Assembly (NCBI RefSeq): GCF_902459695.1
Contig: NZ_CABPRZ010000019.1
Location: 46,229 to 110,228, forward strand
Length of the DNA: 64,000 bases
Reading direction: 5' to 3'
From: Pandoraea terrae
Lineage (GTDB): Bacteria; Pseudomonadota; Gammaproteobacteria; Burkholderiales; Burkholderiaceae
Of the stretch, positions 55,475 to 64,000 are shown piece by piece; within the stretch, counting starts at the first letter, position 1; each line of letters begins with the position of its first letter. The translations under genes and the position numbers were made by a program. The notes beneath the pieces were generated by a model. That model was not told where the DNA came from. It worked only from the letters and a program-made list of their open reading frames with translations, and ran no database searches.

Positions 55475-55934
55475 CGATGATCTCGTACTCGCGAATGCCG
55501 CCCGGCGCCTGCACTTCGGCAACATCGCCGGCATACTTGCCGATCAGCGCGCGCGCGATCGGCGAGCTGACGGATACCTTGCCCAGGTCAAGATCGGCCT
55601 CGTCGTCGCCGACGATCTGGTAGTTCACCTTGCCGCCGTTCTCGAGATCCTCGAGCTCGACGGTCGCCGCGAACACGACACGGCCATCGGCCTCGAGCGA
55701 GGACGGGTCGATGATCTGTGCGGCAGACAGCTTGGACTCGAGGTCCTGAATACGGCCTTCGATGAAGCCCTGTTTTTCCTTGGCAGCATCGTATTCGGCA
55801 TTTTCCGAGAGATCACCCTGCGCACGGGCTTCGGCAATCGCAGTGATCACGCTCGGACGTTCGACGGTCTTCAGGCGGTGCAGCTCTTCCCTGAGCTGCT
55901 CGGCGCCCCGTTTGGTCAGAGGAATGGTACTCAT
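55458..55934 (-). CDS. greA: Transcription elongation factor GreA
   Basis: A 158-residue factor that rescues backtracked RNA polymerase. The N-terminal coiled coil contains [17 protein letters not shown] and the tip acidic segment [22 protein letters not shown]; the C-terminal FKBP-like domain has [23 protein letters not shown]. The start at 55934 is the canonical MSTIPLT. It lies downstream of carB. Confidence 0.98.
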   Translation of the reverse strand: MSTIPLTKRGAEQLREELHRLKTVERPSVITAIAEARAQGDLSENAEYDAAKEKQGFIEGRIQDLESKLSAAQIIDPSSLEADGRVVFAATVELEDLENGGKVNYQIVGDDEADLDLGKVSVSSPIARALIGKYAGDVAEVQAPGGIREYEIIDVRYV

Positions 55935-56132
55935 GCGCGTTATTCCAAAAGACAAAAAAATTGCCGCAGGGAAGCCGCATTCGCATTTATGCGAACGCCG
56001 CTCGACCGCGGCTGTGACAACAGTGTGTCGTTAGTGTAGCAGAGTTGTTAATAGATAAGGCGGCCCAGGGCCTGCTCACCCGCATATCGGGATCGCGAAC
56101 AGGTCCCGCCGGCCGCCATTATCGGTTTTCGC

Positions 56133-59100
56133 TTATGCCGTCAGTTGGGCGTGCAAACCTTGCAGGTCATAAACTTCGAGGTCCTGCAGGTACTTCAGCC
56201 CTTCCACGGCGGCACGCGCGCCCGAGATCGTCGTGTAATACGTGACCTTGTGCGCCTGTGCGGACATGCGGATCGAGCGCGAGTCGGCAATCGCCGTGCG
56301 GGTCTCGTCGACCGTCGTGAAGACCAGCGCGATCTCGCCGTTCTTGATCATGTCGACGATGTGCGGACGTCCATCCTTGACCTTGTTGACCACGCGCACC
56401 GGAATGCCCGCCGCCTCGATCGCCGCAGCAGTGCCGCGGGTCGCCACGATCGGGTACCCCAGCGCGTGCAGCATGCGCGCCACTTCGACCGCGCGTGGCT
56501 TGTCCGCATCCTTGACCGTCAGCAACACCGTGCCCGATTCCGGCAGGCGCGAACCCGCCGCGAGCTGCGACTTGAACAACGCCTCGCCGAAGGTGCGGCC
56601 CACCCCCATCACCTCGCCCGTCGAGCGCATTTCCGGTCCGAGCACCGGGTCGACGCCCGGGAACTTCACGAACGGGAAGACCGCTTCCTTGACGCTGAAG
56701 TACGGCGGCACGATTTCCTTCTCGATACCCTGCGCCTTCAGCGTCTGGCCGACCATCGCGCGAGCGGCAATCTTCGCCAGCTGGCGGCCGGTCGCCTTCG
56801 AGACGTACGGCACGGTGCGCGAGGCGCGCGGATTGACTTCCAGGACGTAGATGGTATCTACGCCGTTGCCCTGCTGAATCGCGAACTGGACGTTCATCAG
56901 GCCGACGACGTTCAGCGCACGGGCCATGGCAGCGGTCTGGCGCTTGAGCTCGGCGATGGTCTCCGCCGACAGCGAGTACGGCGGCAGCGAGCACGCGGAG
57001 TCACCCGAATGGACGCCGGCCTGCTCGATGTGCTCCATCACGCCGCCGATGTAGACGTCGGTGCCGTCGGAGATGCAGTCGACGTCGCACTCGATGGCGT
57101 CGTCGAGGAAGCGGTCGAGCAGCACCGGGCTGTCGTGGCTCACCTTGACGGCCTCACGCATGTAGCGCTCGAGGTCGCGCGGCTCATGGACGATTTCCAT
57201 GGCGCGGCCGCCGAGCACGTACGACGGACGCACCACCAGCGGGTAACCGATTTCGGCGGCCAGCTTGAGGGCTTCGTCTTCGGCGCGCGCGGTGCGGTTC
57301 GGCGGCTGGCGCAGGCCGAGGTCCTGCAGCAGCTTCTGGAAGCGCTCACGATCTTCGGCAGCGTCGATCATGTCCGGGCTGGTGCCGACGATCGGCACGC
57401 CATTGGCTTCCAGATCCAGCGCAAGCTTCAACGGGGTTTGGCCGCCGTACTGCACGATCACGCCATACGGCTTTTCCAGATCGACGATTTCCAGAACATC
57501 TTCGAGCGTCACCGGCTCGAAATACAGACGGTCGGACGTATCGTAGTCGGTCGACACGGTTTCCGGGTTGCAGTTGACCATGATGGTCTCATAGCCGTCT
57601 TCGCGCAAAGCGAGCGCGGCGTGGACGCAGCAGTAGTCGAACTCGATGCCCTGACCGATCCGGTTCGGGCCGCCGCCCAGCACCATGACCTTCTTCTTGT
57701 TGGTCGGCTGCGCTTCGCACTCCTCCTCGTAGGTCGAGTACATGTAGGCCGTGTTGGTGCTGAACTCGGCCGCGCACGTGTCGACGCGCTTGTAGACCGG
57801 GCGCACCTTCTGCGCGATACGCGCGGCGCGCACCTCATGTTGCGTCGTGCCGAGCAGCTTGCCCAGACGGCGATCCGAGAAACCGCTCTGCTTCAGGAAG
57901 CGCAGTTCGGCCGTCGACAGGCTCGCGAGCGTGCGGCCGGTCAGCGCCTTTTCCTTCTTGACGATGTCCTCGAGCTGGGCCAGGAACCACGGGTCGATGG
58001 CCGTCTCTGCATACACTTCTTCCAGGCTCATGCCCAGGCGGAAGGCATCGCCCACATACCAGATACGGTCCGGACCCGGCTCGCGGATTTCCGCAACGAT
58101 CTCGTCGCGGTCGGCCGACTTTTCGTCGAGGCCGTCCACGCCAACTTCCAGGCCGCGCATGGCTTTCTGGAACGATTCCTGGAAGGTGCGGCCCATGGCC
58201 ATCACTTCACCGACCGACTTCATCTGGGTCGTCAGGCGAGCGTCGGCCTCGCGGAACTTCTCGAATGCGAAACGCGGCACCTTGGTGACAACGTAGTCGA
58301 TCGTCGGCTCGAACGACGCCGGCGTGGCGCCGCCCGTGATTTCGTTGCGCAATTCGTCGAGCGTGTAGCCGACGGCCAGCTTGGCCGCGACCTTCGCAAT
58401 CGGGAAGCCGGTAGCCTTCGAGGCCAGGGCCGACGAACGCGACACGCGCGGGTTCATTTCGATGACGACCATGCGGCCGTCCTTCGGGTTGATCGAGAAC
58501 TGCACGTTCGAACCGCCCGTTTCCACGCCGATTTCGCGCAGGACTGCCAGCGATGCATTACGCAGCAGCTGGTATTCCTTGTCGGTCAGCGTCTGGGCCG
58601 GTGCGACGGTGATGGAGTCGCCGGTGTGCACGCCCATCGGATCCAGATTCTCGATGGAGCAGACGATGATGCAATTGTCGGCGCGGTCGCGCACGACTTC
58701 CATTTCGAATTCCTTCCAGCCCAGCAGCGATTCCTCGATCAGCAGTTCGCGCGTCGGCGACAGATCGAGACCGCGCTTGCAGATCTCTTCGAATTCCTCG
58801 CGGTTGTAGGCGATGCCGCCGCCCGAGCCGCCCAGCGTGAACGACGGACGGATCACCATCGGGTAACCGCTGCCGCCGATGTCCGCCGTGATCTGCGCCT
58901 GAACGCTGAGCGCTTCTTCCATCGAGTGCGCGATGCCCGACCTGGCCGAACCCAGACCGATCTTGGTCATGGCGTCCTTGAACTTCTGGCGGTCTTCGGC
59001 CTTGTCGATGGCTTCCGGCGACGCGCCGATCAGTTCGACCTTGTACTTGTCGAGCACGCCATGACGGTGCAGGTCGAGCGCGCAATTGAGCGCGGTCTGG

Positions 59101-59375
59101 CCGCCCATGGTCGGCAGGATCGCGTCCGGACGCTCCTTGGCGATGATGCGTTCGACGACTTCCCAACTGATCGGCTCGATGTAGGTCACGTCGGCCGTAT
59201 CCGGATCCGTCATGATCGTGGCCGGGTTGCTGTTGATCAGGATGACCTTGTAGCCTTCCTCTCGCAGCGCCTTGCAGGCCTGCGCGCCGGAGTAGTCGAA
59301 CTCGCATGCCTGACCGATGATGATCGGGCCGGCGCCGATGATGAGGATGCTTTTAATGTCTGTGCGCTTTGGCAT
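56133..59375 (-). CDS. carB: Carbamoyl-phosphate synthase large subunit
   Basis: A 1080-residue enzyme making carbamoyl phosphate for arginine and pyrimidines. Two homologous halves, each with an ATP-grasp fold (first half begins [20 protein letters not shown]; second half [20 protein letters not shown]), and a C-terminal allosteric MGS domain. Full normal length. It follows the LysE-type exporter gene by 17 bp, in a carA–exporter–carB operon. Confidence 0.98.
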   Translation of the reverse strand: MPKRTDIKSILIIGAGPIIIGQACEFDYSGAQACKALREEGYKVILINSNPATIMTDPDTADVTYIEPISWEVVERIIAKERPDAILPTMGGQTALNCALDLHRHGVLDKYKVELIGASPEAIDKAEDRQKFKDAMTKIGLGSARSGIAHSMEEALSVQAQITADIGGSGYPMVIRPSFTLGGSGGGIAYNREEFEEICKRGLDLSPTRELLIEESLLGWKEFEMEVVRDRADNCIIVCSIENLDPMGVHTGDSITVAPAQTLTDKEYQLLRNASLAVLREIGVETGGSNVQFSINPKDGRMVVIEMNPRVSRSSALASKATGFPIAKVAAKLAVGYTLDELRNEITGGATPASFEPTIDYVVTKVPRFAFEKFREADARLTTQMKSVGEVMAMGRTFQESFQKAMRGLEVGVDGLDEKSADRDEIVAEIREPGPDRIWYVGDAFRLGMSLEEVYAETAIDPWFLAQLEDIVKKEKALTGRTLASLSTAELRFLKQSGFSDRRLGKLLGTTQHEVRAARIAQKVRPVYKRVDTCAAEFSTNTAYMYSTYEEECEAQPTNKKKVMVLGGGPNRIGQGIEFDYCCVHAALALREDGYETIMVNCNPETVSTDYDTSDRLYFEPVTLEDVLEIVDLEKPYGVIVQYGGQTPLKLALDLEANGVPIVGTSPDMIDAAEDRERFQKLLQDLGLRQPPNRTARAEDEALKLAAEIGYPLVVRPSYVLGGRAMEIVHEPRDLERYMREAVKVSHDSPVLLDRFLDDAIECDVDCISDGTDVYIGGVMEHIEQAGVHSGDSACSLPPYSLSAETIAELKRQTAAMARALNVVGLMNVQFAIQQGNGVDTIYVLEVNPRASRTVPYVSKATGRQLAKIAARAMVGQTLKAQGIEKEIVPPYFSVKEAVFPFVKFPGVDPVLGPEMRSTGEVMGVGRTFGEALFKSQLAAGSRLPESGTVLLTVKDADKPRAVEVARMLHALGYPIVATRGTAAAIEAAGIPVRVVNKVKDGRPHIVDMIKNGEIALVFTTVDETRTAIADSRSIRMSAQAHKVTYYTTISGARAAVEGLKYLQDLEVYDLQGLHAQLTA

Positions 59376-59392
59376 AACGTTCTCAACAAAAA

Positions 59393-60061
59393 TTAATTCA
59401 GCGTCGCGGTCGCCAGCTTCACACCGAAGCCGACGAACAGCGCGCCCACGCCACCGGTTGCCCCGGCGCTCAACCGGCGGCGGCGCCGGAAGTGCTCAGC
59501 CAGACGGGAACCGGCCAGGATCAGCGTGCTCAGATACAGGAAACTGAAAAACTGCACGATCGCGCCCAACACCGCAAACGACACGGCCGGATGGGCGTAG
59601 TCGGGATCGACAAACTGGATGAAGAACGACACGCAGAACAGGATCGCCTTCGGATTGAGCAGGCTGATCGTAAGCGCGCGGCGAAATGGCGTGTCGGCAT
59701 CGACACGCTTCGTCACCGCCGCCTGCGCCTCGGCGTCTTCACCACGCTGGCGCGCACGGCGAATGGCGCCGCGCAGCATGTTGAACCCCATCCAGAACAG
59801 GTAAGCCGCGCCCAGGGACTTGACGCCCATGAACAGGGCCGGGTTCGTGTGCAGCAGCGATGCGACGCCCGCCGCCGACAGCACCATCAGCACCGTGTCG
59901 CCCAGGAACACGCCGCACGCTCCCGCGTAGCCCTGACGCACGCCACGCTGGGCGGCGACCGACAGGACGTACAGCGAGTTCGGGCCCGGCAACAGGATGA
60001 TCACGATCACCCCGGCCAGATAGGTCCAGATGTTGATGACGCCCAGCGATTCCACGAACAT
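59393..60061 (-). CDS. LysE superfamily amino acid exporter, LeuE-like
   Basis: A 222-residue inner-membrane protein with about six membrane helices. The motif [23 protein letters not shown] is the LysE/RhtB signature, and [22 protein letters not shown] is the conserved mid-protein region. Closest to LeuE (leucine efflux). It lies between carA and carB, an arrangement seen in Burkholderiales; the reason is not known. The substrate is inferred only. Confidence 0.88.
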   Translation of the reverse strand: MFVESLGVINIWTYLAGVIVIILLPGPNSLYVLSVAAQRGVRQGYAGACGVFLGDTVLMVLSAAGVASLLHTNPALFMGVKSLGAAYLFWMGFNMLRGAIRRARQRGEDAEAQAAVTKRVDADTPFRRALTISLLNPKAILFCVSFFIQFVDPDYAHPAVSFAVLGAIVQFFSFLYLSTLILAGSRLAEHFRRRRRLSAGATGGVGALFVGFGVKLATATLN

Positions 60062-60121
60062 GGCGCGCTCCCTTATTCCTCAGTGCCTTGCAGTTCTCTT
60101 CTGTCTTGCAGCAGTGCACGC

Positions 60122-61264
60122 TTACGCGGCACGCGTCTCGCCCATGGACTTCACGAAACGGTCGAACAGATAACCGATGTCGCTCGGGCCCGGCGAGGCT
60201 TCCGGGTGACCCTGGAAGCAGAATGCCGGGCGATCCGTCAGCTCGAAGCCTTGCAGCGTGCCGTCGAACAGCGACACGTGCGAGACGCGCGCATTGGCGG
60301 GCAGGCTGTTGGCATCGACGGCGAAACCGTGGTTCTGCGACGTGATCACGACACGGCCCGTTTCCAGATCCTTGACCGGATGATTCGCGCCGTGATGGCC
60401 CGTTTTCATCTTGAGGGTCTTGGCGCCGACGGCGAGGCCCATGATCTGGTGCCCCAGGCAAATGCCGAAGGTCGGAATACGGCGCTCGAGGAAAACCTTG
60501 GTCGCCGCGATTGCGTAGTCGCAAGGCTCCGGGTCGCCCGGGCCGTTCGACAGGAACACGCCGTCCGGATTCAGCGCCAGCGCGTCCTCGGCGCTCGCCT
60601 GGGCCGGCAGGACGGTGACCTTGCAGCCGCGCTCGGCCAGCATGCGCAGGATGTTGCGCTTCACGCCGTAGTCGAATGCGACCACGTGATACTTGGGCGC
60701 GGTCTGCTCGCCGTAGCCCTCGCCCAGCGTCCATTCGGTTTCGGTCCAGCTGTAGCGCTCAGCCGTTGACACGACCTTGGCCAGATCCATGCCGGCCAGG
60801 CCGGGGAAGGATTTGGCCAGTGCGACGGCCTTGGCTTCGTCGACTTCCTCGCCGGCGAGAATGCAGCCGTTCTGGGCGCCCTTGTCACGCAGGAGGCGGG
60901 TCAGGCGGCGGGTATCGATGCCGGCGATGGCGACGATGCCCTCGGCCACCAGATACTCCGACAACGTTTTTTCTTCGCGGAAATTCGACGAGAGAAGCGG
61001 CAGATCACGGATGATCAGGCCGGCGGCATGGACTTTCGTGGCTTCGACGTCTTCACCGTTGACGCCCGTGTTGCCGATGTGCGGATACGTCAGGGTGACG
61101 ATCTGGCGCGCATAGCTCGGGTCGGTGAGGATCTCTTGATAACCGGTAATGGCCGTGTTGAACACCACTTCGCCGATGGTGTGGCCGGCTGCGCCGATGG
61201 CGTAGCCACGAAAGACCGTGCCGTCGGCAAGCGCGAGAATGGCGGGTGGGAAAGACGGCAGCAC
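60122..61264 (-). CDS. carA: Carbamoyl-phosphate synthase small subunit
   Basis: A 380-residue glutamine amidotransferase subunit that supplies ammonia to CarB. An N-terminal CarA domain ([19 protein letters not shown]) and the class I glutaminase domain with the Cys near residue 270 ([16 protein letters not shown]) and the His/Glu pair ([13 protein letters not shown]) are present. First gene of the car operon, with a good promoter upstream. Confidence 0.98.
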   Translation of the reverse strand: MLPSFPPAILALADGTVFRGYAIGAAGHTIGEVVFNTAITGYQEILTDPSYARQIVTLTYPHIGNTGVNGEDVEATKVHAAGLIIRDLPLLSSNFREEKTLSEYLVAEGIVAIAGIDTRRLTRLLRDKGAQNGCILAGEEVDEAKAVALAKSFPGLAGMDLAKVVSTAERYSWTETEWTLGEGYGEQTAPKYHVVAFDYGVKRNILRMLAERGCKVTVLPAQASAEDALALNPDGVFLSNGPGDPEPCDYAIAATKVFLERRIPTFGICLGHQIMGLAVGAKTLKMKTGHHGANHPVKDLETGRVVITSQNHGFAVDANSLPANARVSHVSLFDGTLQGFELTDRPAFCFQGHPEASPGPSDIGYLFDRFVKSMGETRAA

Positions 61265-61443
61265 GGGAAACTCCTGAAGGATTCACCCCGGCTGCCAGCC
61301 CATCGTCCGCTCGCGATGACATCAGCGCCGACTTGTCTGTCTCGGCGCGCACGCAAAAGCGGCGCGCAACAGAGGTCGGGCTGCGGACGAGATGTCAGGG
61401 CGGGTAGGCGCTAGGGTGAGGGTTGAATGACTTAAACCTTCAA

Positions 61444-61471
61444 AGTATAGCGCAAAACGGGATATTCTCAA
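61444..61471 (-). promoter_or_regulatory. Sigma70 promoter of carA
   Basis: The minus strand reads TTGAGA (61471-61466), 16 bp, then TATACT (61449-61444). It overlaps the stop codon of the upstream regulator gene and leaves a leader of about 170 bases before carA. Confidence 0.65.
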
Positions 61472-62238
61472 AGCCGAAAGTCTTGGGTGGAAGTACGCTC
61501 TGCGTCCTCATGCCCGCTTTGCGCATCCCTTGACAAATACGCAGAGGGGACATTCGGCACCGGAAAGTGAATGCCGGCCCGCTGGGCGGCCATCACGATA
61601 TGGTGCTCCATCGCCGCGCCCGCCGCCGCGCCGTCGCGCCGGCGCAGGGCCTCGAGAATATCCAGATGTTCATGATAGGTGGAAAGGACGAGCTCGCGCT
61701 GGTAAAACGGCAGCCGCTGGCTTTCCATCACGATTTCGGTGCTGCCGCGCAGGATGTCGGCGATGGCGCCGTTGCCGGCCAGCCCCACGATGCGCAGGTG
61801 GAACGCGAAGTCGAGCTGCGCGGCCGAATCGACGTCGCCATCGATCAGGGCGGTTCTCATTGACTCGATATTGTCGGCCAGCCAGGCGATCTCGTCGGCG
61901 CTTGATGCCAGAGCGGCCAGCCGCGCGGAAAAGCCTTCGAGGGCATAACGCAGTTGGTAGGTGTCGGCAAGCGAGATCTGGTCGGCGAAACGCCACGCCA
62001 CGCCCACGCGGGCCGAGGCATCGCTGACATACACGCCCTTGCCGGGCCGGATGGCAACCATGCCCAGCGCTTCGAGCGTCGACAGGGCCTCGCGCAGGGA
62101 CGCGCGGCTGATGGACAGCTCCTCCGCCAACTGGCGCTGCGACGGCAGCATCGCGCCCGTCGGGTAGACCTGACGTTCAATGCGTTCACGAATGGTCGCG
62201 ACCGCCGCGTCGGTGACGGCATGCGCCGAATGCTTCAT
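61468..62238 (-). CDS. GntR/FadR family transcriptional regulator (FCD domain)
   Basis: A 256-residue regulator with an N-terminal winged HTH (GAMLPSQRQLAEELSISRASLREALSTLEALGMV) and a C-terminal FCD domain with its metal-type His residues (FAFHLRIVG, EHLDILEAL, MEHHIVMA). GAGGA lies before the ATG at 62238. It is divergent from dctA, and a palindrome GGTCAGACC lies between them, so it probably represses dctA or the downstream genes. The effector is unknown; an organic acid or an intermediate of allantoin breakdown is possible. Confidence 0.9.
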   Translation of the reverse strand: MKHSAHAVTDAAVATIRERIERQVYPTGAMLPSQRQLAEELSISRASLREALSTLEALGMVAIRPGKGVYVSDASARVGVAWRFADQISLADTYQLRYALEGFSARLAALASSADEIAWLADNIESMRTALIDGDVDSAAQLDFAFHLRIVGLAGNGAIADILRGSTEIVMESQRLPFYQRELVLSTYHEHLDILEALRRRDGAAAGAAMEHHIVMAAQRAGIHFPVPNVPSAYLSRDAQSGHEDAERTSTQDFRL

Positions 62239-62474
62239 GAGTCCTCGCTGTTCCTTGAATGCTTTACGGCATTGTACGACGCCCCTGCCCCGCGCTGGTT
62301 GTCCGTTGGTCCAGCGGAGCCTGACCGGCCCTGTCCGGACCCATGCGACGTTCGCCGGACACAATACCGTCCGTCAATCCGGCATCGATCGTGCCCGCCC
62401 CCGCCTAGGGAATCCCCTCACAACGTAGTCCTTGACCCCAGTATATTGACTTCCTAATATCCCATATAACATCA

Positions 62475-62488
62475 CTGGTCAGACCGGT
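62475..62488. promoter_or_regulatory. GGTCAGACC palindrome upstream of dctA, candidate FCD-GntR operator
   Basis: CTGGTCAGACCGGT contains GGT-N3-ACC, the core of many FCD-GntR operators (TGGT-N3-ACCA). It lies 35 bp upstream of the dctA start and between the divergent regulator and dctA. Confidence 0.5.
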
Positions 62489-62522
62489 ATGATGTGTCAA
62501 ACTACAGGACAGGAGACAAGCC

Positions 62523-63851
62523 ATGCCCAAGCTGTTCAAATCGCTATTCGGCCGCGTCGTGATCGCCTTGGTGATCGGCGTCGCCCTCGGCGTCTGGTTC
62601 CCCCATCTCGGTGAGGCGCTGCGCCCGCTCGGCGATGGCTTCCTCAAGCTGATCAAGATGGTGATCGGCCCGATCGTGTTTTGCGTGGTGGTCGGCGGCA
62701 TGGCCAGCGCGGGCGACTTGAAGAAAGTCGGGCGCGTCGGCGTCAAGGCAGTCGTGTATTTCGAGATCATCACCACCTTCGCGCTGGTGATCGGCGCGGC
62801 GCTGGCGTATCTGATCCAGCCGGGCGCCGGCATGAACATCGACATCCGTTCACTCGATGCTTCCTCCATGGCCACGTATACGGAGCACGCAAAGAGCCTC
62901 AAGGACACGGCCGGATTCCTGCTGAAGATCATTCCGGACACGGTGGTCGATGCTTTCGCCAAGGGCGACATCCTGCAGATTCTGGTGTTCTCGGTGCTGT
63001 TCGGCTGCGCCCTGTCGTTGATCGGCGAGAAGGGGCGCCCGGTGGCGCGCTTCATCGACGATCTCGGCCAGGTGTTCTTCCGTGTGATGGGCTTCATCAT
63101 CAAGCTTGCCCCGCTCGGCGTGCTCGGTGCGGTAGCGTTCACGACGGCCAAGTACGGCGTGACATCGCTCAAGCAGCTGGGGCTCCTGGTGCTGGTGTTC
63201 TATGCAAGCTGCGTGGTGTTCGTGGTGGTGGTGCTCGGCAGCGTGCTGCGCCTGGCCGGCTTCAATATCTTCAAGTTCATCAAGTACTTCCGCGAAGAGT
63301 TGTCGATCGTGCTCGGCACGGCATCGTCGGACGCCGTGCTGCCGCAAGTGATGCGCAAGCTGGAGTGGATGGGCGTCAAGGATTCGACCGTCGGCCTCGT
63401 GATTCCGACCGGCTATTCGTTCAATCTCGACGGGTTCTCGATCTATCTGACGCTGGCGGTGCTGTTTATCGCGCAAGCCACGAATACGCCGTTGTCGATG
63501 CATGACCTGATCCTGGTGGTGCTGGTGTCGCTGCTGACGTCCAAGGGCGCGCACGGCATTCCCGGTTCGGCCATTGTGATCCTGGCCGCCACGCTGGCCG
63601 CGATCCCGGCGATTCCGGTGATCGGGCTGGTGCTGATCCTGCCGGTGGACTGGTTCGTCGGCATCGCCCGTGCACTGACCAATCTTCTGGGCAACTGCGT
63701 GGCGACGATCGTCGTGGCCGCATGGGAGAACGACGTCGACAAGGCCCGTGCGCATCGCGTGCTGGACGGCGCACTGCCGTTCGAGCCGGGTCTCGTCCTG
63801 ACGGAAAACGGCACGGTTGCGTCGGTTGGCGCAGCGCCGGCCACGCATTGA
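62523..63851 (+). CDS. dctA: C4-dicarboxylate transporter DctA
   Basis: A 442-residue inner-membrane symporter of the DAACS family that takes up succinate, fumarate and malate. KMVIGPIVFCVVVGGMAS, the serine-rich reentrant segment LSIVLGTASSDAVLPQ, the motif VIPTGYSFNLDGFSIYLTLA and the late SKGAHGIPGSAIVILAATL are all characteristic. GGAGACAAGCC precedes the ATG. Divergent from a GntR regulator and followed by the allantoicase-like gene. Confidence 0.96.
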   Translation: MPKLFKSLFGRVVIALVIGVALGVWFPHLGEALRPLGDGFLKLIKMVIGPIVFCVVVGGMASAGDLKKVGRVGVKAVVYFEIITTFALVIGAALAYLIQPGAGMNIDIRSLDASSMATYTEHAKSLKDTAGFLLKIIPDTVVDAFAKGDILQILVFSVLFGCALSLIGEKGRPVARFIDDLGQVFFRVMGFIIKLAPLGVLGAVAFTTAKYGVTSLKQLGLLVLVFYASCVVFVVVVLGSVLRLAGFNIFKFIKYFREELSIVLGTASSDAVLPQVMRKLEWMGVKDSTVGLVIPTGYSFNLDGFSIYLTLAVLFIAQATNTPLSMHDLILVVLVSLLTSKGAHGIPGSAIVILAATLAAIPAIPVIGLVLILPVDWFVGIARALTNLLGNCVATIVVAAWENDVDKARAHRVLDGALPFEPGLVLTENGTVASVGAAPATH

Positions 63852-63924
63852 GCTGCAACGCTTACCCGATACGGCAGCATTTCGTATCGATTACCCTGTG
63901 ATCATCAGCTTTAGGAGAATTTGC

Positions 63925-64000
63925 ATGGCCATCGCCCCTCAAGACCCGAACGCACCGGATTTCGTGCGCCGCTACGTGAATCTGGCGGACCCGCGCCTGG
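63925..64000 (+). CDS. alc: Probable allantoicase (first codons, cut by window edge)
   Basis: Only about 25 codons are visible: MAIAPQDPNAPDFVRRYVNL followed by ADPRL. The segment FVRRYVNLADPRL is the usual N-terminus of bacterial allantoicases, which cleave allantoate to ureidoglycolate and urea. AGGAGA lies 7 bases before the ATG. The assignment rests on a short stretch and on memory of the family. Confidence 0.6.
   Translation, partial: MAIAPQDPNAPDFVRRYVNLADPRL

Noticed and set aside
56145..59396. 1083-codon open frame opposite carB
   Set aside because: Antisense shadow of carB, Arg/His/Asp-rich composition typical of such shadows.

Overview
The window looks like chromosomal DNA from a Burkholderiales bacterium, most likely Burkholderiaceae and close to Pandoraea or Burkholderia. 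The main reasons are the GC-rich coding sequence and the conserved housekeeping order carA–lysE-type exporter–carB–greA–DUF4149–yhbY/rlmE–ftsH–folP–glmM–pstSCAB–phoU–phoB–phoR–ppk/ppx. A DUF4148 protein, a Gram-negative porin of the Burkholderia type and NitT/TauT ABC plus FCD-GntR catabolic clusters fit the same group. The genus call is an inference.

Layout. 0–7.5 kb: a class II aldolase cut by the window edge, a YbfB/YjiJ-type MFS carrier, alaS, a CaiB/BaiF CoA-transferase, an ECF sigma/anti-sigma pair and tRNA-Arg(CCU). 7.5–8.8 kb: about 1.3 kb next to the tRNA with no convincing gene. 8.8–10.5 kb: a chemoreceptor. 10.7–16.1 kb: an imino-acid cluster made of an ornithine cyclodeaminase/pyrroline-2-carboxylate reductase homologue, a proline-racemase-family enzyme with the Cys/Thr pair of trans-3-hydroxy-L-proline dehydratase, and an amidohydrolase. 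It ends in decayed genes: an MFS carrier and an SDR, both without their 5' ends and joined head to head, then a second SDR fragment. 16.1–18.0 kb: a cobalt/nickel efflux unit (RcnR-like repressor, DmeF-like CDF pump with a His repeat, small exported Gly/His-rich protein).

18.4–34.4 kb is an accessory catabolic region: an amino-acid permease, two paralogous exported LVIVD-type beta-propellers, a porin, a D-2-hydroxyacid dehydrogenase, two VOC proteins, an alpha/beta hydrolase, a DapA-family lyase, a fumarylacetoacetate-hydrolase-family enzyme, a NitT/TauT ABC transporter and two similar FCD GntR repressors. GTATAC-centred palindromes recur in its control regions. The substrate is unknown; this is the least explained part of the window.

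34.4–54 kb: a WbuC-like cupin, a DUF4148 protein, rpsU, tRNA-Pro(UGG), then the phosphate-response block: sixA, an OlsB-like acyltransferase, ppx/ppk and pst-phoU-phoBR. Pho-box-like repeats lie before the acyltransferase, between ppx and ppk and before pstS. After these come glmM, folP, ftsH and rlmE. 54–64 kb: yhbY, DUF4149, greA, carB, a LeuE-like exporter, carA, an FCD regulator divergent from dctA, and the first codons of a probable allantoicase.

A notable small structure is a 52-bp IS3-type remnant with terminal inverted repeats and a 3-bp GAG duplication. It sits in the loop of the terminator downstream of tRNA-Pro.
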